Below are positions 21,294 to 24,703 of a stretch of 24,703 nucleotides of DNA, piece by piece. Every line of letters begins with the position of its first letter. The stretch's first letter is position 1. The DNA is from a virus, in the IMG/VR virus record IMGVR_UViG_3300009609_000061, positions 1 to 24,703 of that record. One strand, written 5' to 3'. Below the pieces are notes generated by a model. The model did no database searches. It was not told the DNA's origin and saw nothing but the letters and a program-made list of their open reading frames with translations. The position numbers and the translations under genes are program-made.

Positions 21294-22825
21294 TGCTGGT
21301 GCAGGCCGACGCGCGCGCGCTGCCGTTGCGGGATGCGTGCGTGCAGTGCGTCGTTACCAGCCCGCCGTATTGGGGCTTGCGCGACTACGGGACCGCGATA
21401 TGGACCGGCGGTGATCCGGCGTGCCGGCATGTGCAACGGATGGCCCGGCAAGATGTGACGCCGGAAGCGTTGGCTCGTCGGGCCGCGCAATATGGCACTG
21501 GACAATCGTCGGGATCGTTTGTGCCGGCGATCCAGTTTCGTGACGCCTGCCGGACGTGTGGCGCGCAGCGGCAGGACCGACAGATTGGCCTCGAGCCGAC
21601 GCCGGAGGCCTACGTCGCCACGCTGGTGCAGGTGTTCCGCGAAGTGTGGCGCGTGCTGAAGGCCGACGGGACCGTGTGGCTTAATTTGGGTTCCAGTTAC
21701 TTTGGGGCGGCTGGCGGCGACACACACACGGGGTTCAATGAGCGTTACTTCGGCAAACAGTTCGCAACCAATAAGCAGGCTACCGTGCCTTTTCCTTGCG
21801 ATGGTAAACCTGCCAACCAGTCTCGCCAGCGTCGGCGTGCTCACGCATATGGCACCGATGGCACAGCACTTCAAGATTCGACGGGCGCTGATTCCGCTTG
21901 TCGCGATCTTTGTGATGAATGCCTAGCCGACTGGATGACCCATTGTGAGCGCATCGCTGACATTTCCCGACCTCCGCCACCAGTCGAGCCGCTTCTGTTG
22001 CCGACAAGCCGTGATAGCGCGCTGACGGATTGCGCGTCAGCATCTCTTGACGCTTTGCTTCCCGGCGCTCAGGCGTCCAATACGCTTGAATCTTGGCAGC
22101 AACATCGGGGCGAGTGCTCGCGCTGCGATAGGCGTGCTTCTGCCCTGTCAGGCGTTCGCTCATCTTCTGGCGATGCTCATGCGTTCGCTCGTATGACATG
22201 GCTCGATTATACAAGAAGGTTGAAGCATAAAGATATGGTGCCAGTGCCGTGGATGGTTGCAATGGCGCTGCAAGCCGACGGCTGGTATCTCCGCAGCGAC
22301 ATCATCTGGCACAAGCCCAACCCGATGCCGGAATCGGTGACGGATCGGCCGACGAAGGCGCACGAATACCTGTTCCTGCTGACGAAGGCCGCGCGGTACT
22401 ACTACGACGCCGACGCGATCAAGGAACCGCAAACAGCGGGATCTTTGGCGCGGTGGACGGAGGGCGCACGGCGCGTTAACGGGGCGAAGTCGGACGCACG
22501 CACGGGAAAAGACACCAGTTTTACGACGAGTGGCTTCCTGCCGGATGGCCGCAACCGGCGCAGCGTGTGGACGATCGCCACGCAATCCTATCCAGGTGCC
22601 CACTTCGCGACGATGCCCGAGGCGCTGATCGAGCCGTGCATCCTGGCCGGCAGCAAACCCGGCGACGTGGTGTTGGATCCGTTTGGTGGAACTGCCACCG
22701 TTGTCCGCGTGGCGCGGCGGCTGAACCGCGAGGGGATCGCCTGCGACCTGAACCCGCAGTACCTCGCGCTGGCTGAAGACCGGATTACCGAGGTGCAGCC
22801 GTCATTGCTGCACGTGGGCGCCTGA
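21293..22825 (+). CDS. DNA methyltransferase (N4/N6 type, beta-class order) carrying an insert
   Basis: A 510-aa DNA methylase with motif IV near the N-terminus (TSPPYWGLRDYG, residues 22-33) and the AdoMet site near the C-terminus (VLDPFGGTATVVRVARR, Asp462), the beta-class order. Further family hallmarks are VFREVWRVLKADGTVWLNLG and SDIIWHKPNPMPESVTDRPT. Residues about 162-308 do not look like this family; they are the complement of an HNH gene on the other strand (21780-22199). Without them the flanks (GKQFATNKQ and LKHKDMVPVPW) would join as in normal relatives, to give an enzyme of about 360 aa. No stop interrupts the insert, so the enlarged protein could be made, but its activity is open. 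Confidence 0.88.
   Translation: MLVQADARALPLRDACVQCVVTSPPYWGLRDYGTAIWTGGDPACRHVQRMARQDVTPEALARRAAQYGTGQSSGSFVPAIQFRDACRTCGAQRQDRQIGLEPTPEAYVATLVQVFREVWRVLKADGTVWLNLGSSYFGAAGGDTHTGFNERYFGKQFATNKQATVPFPCDGKPANQSRQRRRAHAYGTDGTALQDSTGADSACRDLCDECLADWMTHCERIADISRPPPPVEPLLLPTSRDSALTDCASASLDALLPGAQASNTLESWQQHRGECSRCDRRASALSGVRSSSGDAHAFARMTWLDYTRRLKHKDMVPVPWMVAMALQADGWYLRSDIIWHKPNPMPESVTDRPTKAHEYLFLLTKAARYYYDADAIKEPQTAGSLARWTEGARRVNGAKSDARTGKDTSFTTSGFLPDGRNRRSVWTIATQSYPGAHFATMPEALIEPCILAGSKPGDVVLDPFGGTATVVRVARRLNREGIACDLNPQYLALAEDRITEVQPSLLHVGA
21780..22199 (-). CDS. HNH homing endonuclease, antisense to the methyltransferase
   Basis: A 139-aa protein. The N-terminal ~50 residues (EHRQKMSERLTGQKHAYRSA, then PDVAAKIQAYWTPERREAKR) resemble NUMOD3-like DNA-contacting helices. 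The C-terminal HNH domain has zinc pairs Cys80/Cys83 (CQRC) and Cys113/Cys116 (CHRC), the catalytic His95-His96 in LGIHHKDRDKRN, Asn108 in PSNLEVLC and His117. Such enzymes cut DNA lacking the insert and so spread. I take the ATG at 22199; an in-frame start at 22262 would run past the promoter. No ribosome binding site precedes it, and the -10 box lies six bases upstream, so the message looks leaderless. The stop TAG is at 21780-21782, at the insert edge. Confidence 0.9.
   Translation of the reverse strand: MSYERTHEHRQKMSERLTGQKHAYRSASTRPDVAAKIQAYWTPERREAKRQEMLTRNPSARYHGLSATEAARLVAEVGKCQRCAHNGSSSRLGIHHKDRDKRNQRPSNLEVLCHRCHMREHADAGETGWQVYHRKEKAR
22200..22211 (-). promoter_or_regulatory. -10 box for the antisense HNH gene
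   Basis: On the minus strand a perfect TATAAT (22211 to 22206) is followed by CGAGCC and the HNH start codon. Transcription would be expected to begin at the A of the ATG. No good -35 box is seen 16-18 bases upstream. Confidence 0.55.
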
Positions 22826-23049
22826 TGCCGCACTGGTACCGCGTGCAGACGATCTGCGCCGCCACGATCCGCGAGACGTGGACGATCCACAGCGACGTCC
22901 CGCTGACGGCCGACGGCATTGCGGACGCGCTCGAGGCTCGCGGGCCCAACGTCGTGAACCTGGAAGACGAAGCGCGCGTCACCGAAGCCGATCGCAGCAT
23001 CATCCAGATCACGCGCCTGGCCGGCGATCCGCGGCGCCCGACGCACTGA
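22825..23049 (+). CDS. Unknown 74-aa protein
   Basis: A 74-aa protein starting in a TGATG overlap with the methyltransferase. It has a strand-helix pattern (HWYRVQTICAATIRETWTIH, then LTADGIADALEARGPNVVNL) and a C-terminal strand (SIIQITRLAG). It could be a small single-domain alpha/beta protein. No family is recognised. The stop is followed by GAGGAGG, the ribosome binding site for the next gene. Confidence 0.65.
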   Translation: MPHWYRVQTICAATIRETWTIHSDVPLTADGIADALEARGPNVVNLEDEARVTEADRSIIQITRLAGDPRRPTH

Positions 23050-23059
23050 GGAGGACTCC

Positions 23060-23221
23060 ATGCCGCTGCTCCACGCGCTGCTGATCGTCGTGCTGATCGT
23101 GCTGCTGCTCGGCGTGTTGCCCGGCTGGCCGTACTCGGCGACGTGGGGCTACGGGCCGAGCGGCCTGATCGCCGTGGTGCTGATTGTCCTGCTCGTGCTG
23201 CTGCTTGCCGGGAGGCTGTGA
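23060..23221 (+). CDS. DUF3309-like small membrane protein
   Basis: A 53-aa protein with a strong GAGGAGG site (23049-23055). Two hydrophobic spans (HALLIVVLIVLLLGVLPG and LIAVVLIVLLVLLLAGRL) flank the loop WPYSATWGYGPSG. The P-x-WPYS-x-x-WGYxPSG loop is the signature of the DUF3309 family, small membrane proteins common in proteobacterial and other Gram-negative genomes and occasionally in phages. The function is not known. Here it is followed by a still smaller membrane protein. It might act in lysis or in the envelope; nothing proves either. Confidence 0.8.
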   Translation: MPLLHALLIVVLIVLLLGVLPGWPYSATWGYGPSGLIAVVLIVLLVLLLAGRL

Positions 23222-23313
23222 TGACGCTGGCGGATGCGGCGGGCATCGTGGTGCTGGTGGTCGCCGGGTGGCAGATTGGGAACTGGTTGCGAAGGAAGGG
23301 GTGGGTGCGGTGA
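23221..23313 (+). CDS. Tiny membrane protein, 30 aa
   Basis: A 31-codon frame between two supported genes, with TGATG overlaps at both ends. The product, MTLADAAGIVVLVVAGWQIG followed by NWLRRKGWVR, has one short hydrophobic segment and a basic end, like a minimal membrane-anchored peptide. The exact fit between neighbouring stop and start supports real translation, but so short a frame could be chance. Confidence 0.5.
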   Translation: MTLADAAGIVVLVVAGWQIGNWLRRKGWVR

Positions 23314-23690
23314 TGCAGTTCTGCGGCGAACCCGGCTGCGGTGCGCTGGTCCCGAGTGGCCGCTGCCCGACGCATGCGCCCCGCGACCGCTACACCCGCC
23401 CGGTCTACGCCGCCACGCATGCGTGGTACGGCTCGCTGCGCTGGCGCCTGCTGCGGGCCGAGATGCTACGCGCCGAGCCGTTCTGCCGGGCGTGTCGGGC
23501 CGACGGCCACCACGTGCTGACGCATGACATCGATCACATCACGAAGCACGCCGGCGACCCGGCGAAGTTCTGGGATCGGAGCAACCTGCAGGGCTTGTGC
23601 AAGCCCTGCCATACGAGAAAAACAACGTGGGAAAGCCGAGGCGATTCCTTCCACGAATCGCCTCGTTTCAACAAAGGAGAGAACCGATGA
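23313..23690 (+). CDS. HNH endonuclease (phage packaging-associated type)
   Basis: A 125-aa HNH nuclease. The N-terminus has a small Cys cluster (Cys4, Cys9, Cys18, His21). The SLRWRLLRAEMLRAEPFCRA helix leads to the core: zinc pairs Cys58/Cys61 and Cys96/Cys99, Asp74-His75 in THDIDHITKHAGDP, Asn91 in WDRSNLQGLC and His100. This type (W-x-x-L-R-x-x-x-L) is found next to terminase genes of HK97-like phages, where it assists DNA cutting in packaging. Here it is at the far right edge from TerS, but about 1.07 kb upstream if the molecule is circular. The start overlaps the previous stop (TGATG). Confidence 0.9.
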   Translation: MQFCGEPGCGALVPSGRCPTHAPRDRYTRPVYAATHAWYGSLRWRLLRAEMLRAEPFCRACRADGHHVLTHDIDHITKHAGDPAKFWDRSNLQGLCKPCHTRKTTWESRGDSFHESPRFNKGENR

Positions 23691-23974
23691 GCAGCACTGC
23701 CCTTGATCAACCAAAGAGTCTACAGGTCGCCGAACGGGGAATCAAAACGGGCCGGGATTTCGCGGATTTCATGTCGTGCCTGATGTCCGACATCGTCGCA
23801 GGCCGTGTCACGCCGCAGGTCGGCAACGGCGCGTGCAACGCTGGCGGGAAATTGTTGAAGGTCGTGGAGATGCAATACAAGTACGGCGACACGACGCCCG
23901 GCCGCCCGAAAACCTTGTTTCTCGCGCTGAGTGATGAGGATCTGAATCCATCCGACGATCCGCAAGAGAAGTAA
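23687..23974 (+). CDS. Unknown 95-aa phage protein
   Basis: A 95-aa protein with a good AAAGGAGAG ribosome binding site (23674-23681) in the tail of the HNH gene. The sequence LQVAERGIKTGRDFADFMSC, LMSDIVAGRVTPQVGNGACN, AGGKLLKVVEMQYKYG is of a type seen in small phage proteins near packaging genes, with a helical core (GRDFADFMSxLMSDxxxGRVTPxxxNAxCNAGGKLLKxVExxxKYG). No enzymatic motif is seen. It may assist terminase or be a small regulator; the neighbourhood fits the first. Confidence 0.7.
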   Translation: MSSTALDQPKSLQVAERGIKTGRDFADFMSCLMSDIVAGRVTPQVGNGACNAGGKLLKVVEMQYKYGDTTPGRPKTLFLALSDEDLNPSDDPQEK

Positions 23975-23980
23975 AGCGCA

Positions 23981-24652
23981 ATGGCTGGCAAACGCAAGAC
24001 GGGCCCACGTTTACCGAACGGTCGTTTTAGCAGCGATCAGACAAGGCGATCGCGGGCAATGGACGTGTGCCCGTCTTGCGGACAGCCGAAGATGAAGCGA
24101 TCGCGCCGATGTGTGGCGTGTGACACGCGCGACCGTCACGCGCGGACGATCCGATACTGCGAACACTGCGGTGTCTCTTTTCAGCGGCATCGCTGTGCCC
24201 ACGGGAATCGCCCTTATCGGTTTTGTTCTAAGGGCTGCGCTGGTGCGGCACGTACAGCAGCCCGCATAAAACGTTTAGCGGCGCTGGCGATCTGTGAGTG
24301 TGGCAACCGTAAGGGTCCGCGCGCGCGCTGCTGTCGGTCCTGCATGTATCGGTTCCGTGGCCGTCACCGATCGCCGCAACCACGCGCGAAGCTGCCCATC
24401 CCGAGCATTACTCCGCGCGGTGTCTGCGTGGAGTGTGGCGCATCGCTCCCGCTGGGACCGCGTCGTCGCTACTGTTCAGACCAATGCGCGCGTCGCATGT
24501 ACCGGCGACTGCGGAGATACCAAACGAAGACCGGCATCAGGTTGCGGCCCGATTCAGAGCTGTTTCAGATGCGGCGCGCGTACGGTACCGCGTGCTTCGC
24601 GGTGCAACAAGTGCAAGCCGCCGACAACCGGAAGAATGTGCGAAATTGCTAA
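23981..24652 (+). CDS. Multi-zinc-ribbon protein (frame possibly shifted at the end)
   Basis: A 223-aa basic protein with four zinc-binding ribbons: Cys30/33/44/47 (CPSCG-x9-CVAC), Cys60/63 with Cys82/86 (YCEHCGVSF ... FCSKGC), Cys105/107/118/121 (CECG-x9-CRSC) and Cys149/152/165/169 (CVECGASLP ... YCSDQC). Many Arg residues suggest binding to nucleic acid. The start at 23981 lacks a strong ribosome binding site. The last ~30 residues in this frame look out of keeping, while the +1 frame from 24561 gives a fifth ribbon with the same spacing. A base change or a programmed shift may have cut the gene short. It could be a degraded HNH or a DNA-binding regulator. Confidence 0.65.
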   Translation: MAGKRKTGPRLPNGRFSSDQTRRSRAMDVCPSCGQPKMKRSRRCVACDTRDRHARTIRYCEHCGVSFQRHRCAHGNRPYRFCSKGCAGAARTAARIKRLAALAICECGNRKGPRARCCRSCMYRFRGRHRSPQPRAKLPIPSITPRGVCVECGASLPLGPRRRYCSDQCARRMYRRLRRYQTKTGIRLRPDSELFQMRRAYGTACFAVQQVQAADNRKNVRNC

Positions 24653-24703
24653 CAAAAACACCGGGGGGGCTTCGCGTGTGGCGGCGCGCGGTCGACCAGC
24701 GAG
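24561..24703 (+). other. +1-frame continuation with a fifth zinc ribbon, runs off the window
   Basis: In the +1 frame relative to the gene above, 24561 onward reads CFRCGARTVPRASRCNKCK, a C-x2-C-G-x9-C-x2-C ribbon with exactly the spacing of the in-frame ribbon 1, and stays open to the right edge. If the molecule closes on itself, this frame would stop at TGA 32-34, shortly before TerS. An ATG at 24636 in this frame could also start a separate short protein. Confidence 0.45.

Larger units (their letters stand above)
21776..22215. mobile_element. HNH homing endonuclease insertion in the methyltransferase gene
   Basis: A segment of about 440 bases interrupts the methyltransferase gene in its variable (target recognition) region. 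Its edges are approximate, set by where family similarity stops (after GKQFATNKQ) and resumes (LKHKDM). Its G+C by hand count is about 59% over 21781-22200, below the flanking sequence. It carries one complete gene on the minus strand with its own -10 box. No intron or intein landmarks were seen on the + strand. Confidence 0.75.

Noticed and set aside
21776-22215. Intein in the methyltransferase
   Set aside because: The + strand reading of the insert has no Cys/Ser-led N-terminal splicing block nor a His-Asn end; the HNH gene is on the other strand.
21776-22215. Group I intron in the methyltransferase
   Set aside because: At about 440 bases nearly filled by the HNH gene, there is no room for an intron core, and I saw no P/Q/R/S elements by eye; structure search would settle it.
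1-24703. CRISPR array, tRNA genes, diversity-generating retroelement
   Set aside because: No regularly spaced repeats, no tRNA-like arms noticed, and no reverse transcriptase frame; the repeats in the hub gene are in-frame protein modules.

Overview
The window is about 24.7 kb of GC-rich DNA (roughly two thirds G+C by eye). It is almost fully coding on the + strand, with ATGA and TGATG stop/start overlaps between many neighbours. It is a tailed-phage (siphovirus-type, HK97-fold) genome or a large part of one. The host cannot be named from this sequence. A predicted lipoprotein with a lipobox argues for a Gram-negative host with lipoprotein sorting, and its Ig-like domain resembles those seen in soil bacteria of high GC; that is inference. 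No ribosomal RNA, tRNA, CRISPR array, reverse transcriptase, integrase or obvious host gene was seen, so a virus or provirus is far more likely than a chromosome segment.

Layout. 59-2528: small terminase subunit, a phage-encoded Ig-like lipoprotein, and large terminase subunit. 2525-6418: a ribbon-helix-helix protein, one polypeptide that joins the HK97-type prohead protease to the scaffold (delta) region and major capsid protein, the portal, and a short collagen-like protein. 6415-8645: head-tail connectors, closure and completion proteins, tail tube, and an unknown protein. 8650-10653: tail assembly chaperone with an A9 slippery run for a -1 frameshift, then a short tape measure protein. 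10654-15357: a large tail hub or tip protein with a long repeat-rich insert, a fibre protein, a 45-aa membrane protein, a baseplate-type beta domain, and a collagen-like fibre. 15358-15860 is the only long stretch without a convincing gene; it holds hairpins and a promoter.

The second half starts at 15861 with a small helix-turn-helix protein that appears to be translated from a leaderless message. It continues with two small membrane proteins, an MT-A70 methyltransferase, proteins of a likely replication/recombination set (a possible annealing protein, a replisome-organizer-like protein, a VRR-NUC nuclease), a PP-loop PAPS-reductase-like enzyme, and a second DNA methyltransferase. An HNH homing endonuclease gene lies inside that methyltransferase gene on the opposite strand. 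Then come small membrane proteins (one of the DUF3309 type), a second HNH endonuclease, and a zinc-ribbon protein near the right edge. If the molecule is circular, the second HNH gene lies about 1 kb upstream of the terminase genes, close to its usual place in HK97-like packaging cassettes.

Most notable: the antisense HNH gene that leaves the methyltransferase frame open; the protease-capsid fusion with a possible internal start; the frameshifting tail chaperone; a Cys-His-Cys-Cys motif present both as the tail of one protein and as a free 47-aa protein; and a zinc-ribbon array whose fifth ribbon lies in the +1 frame. No endolysin, polymerase, repressor or integrase was recognised.
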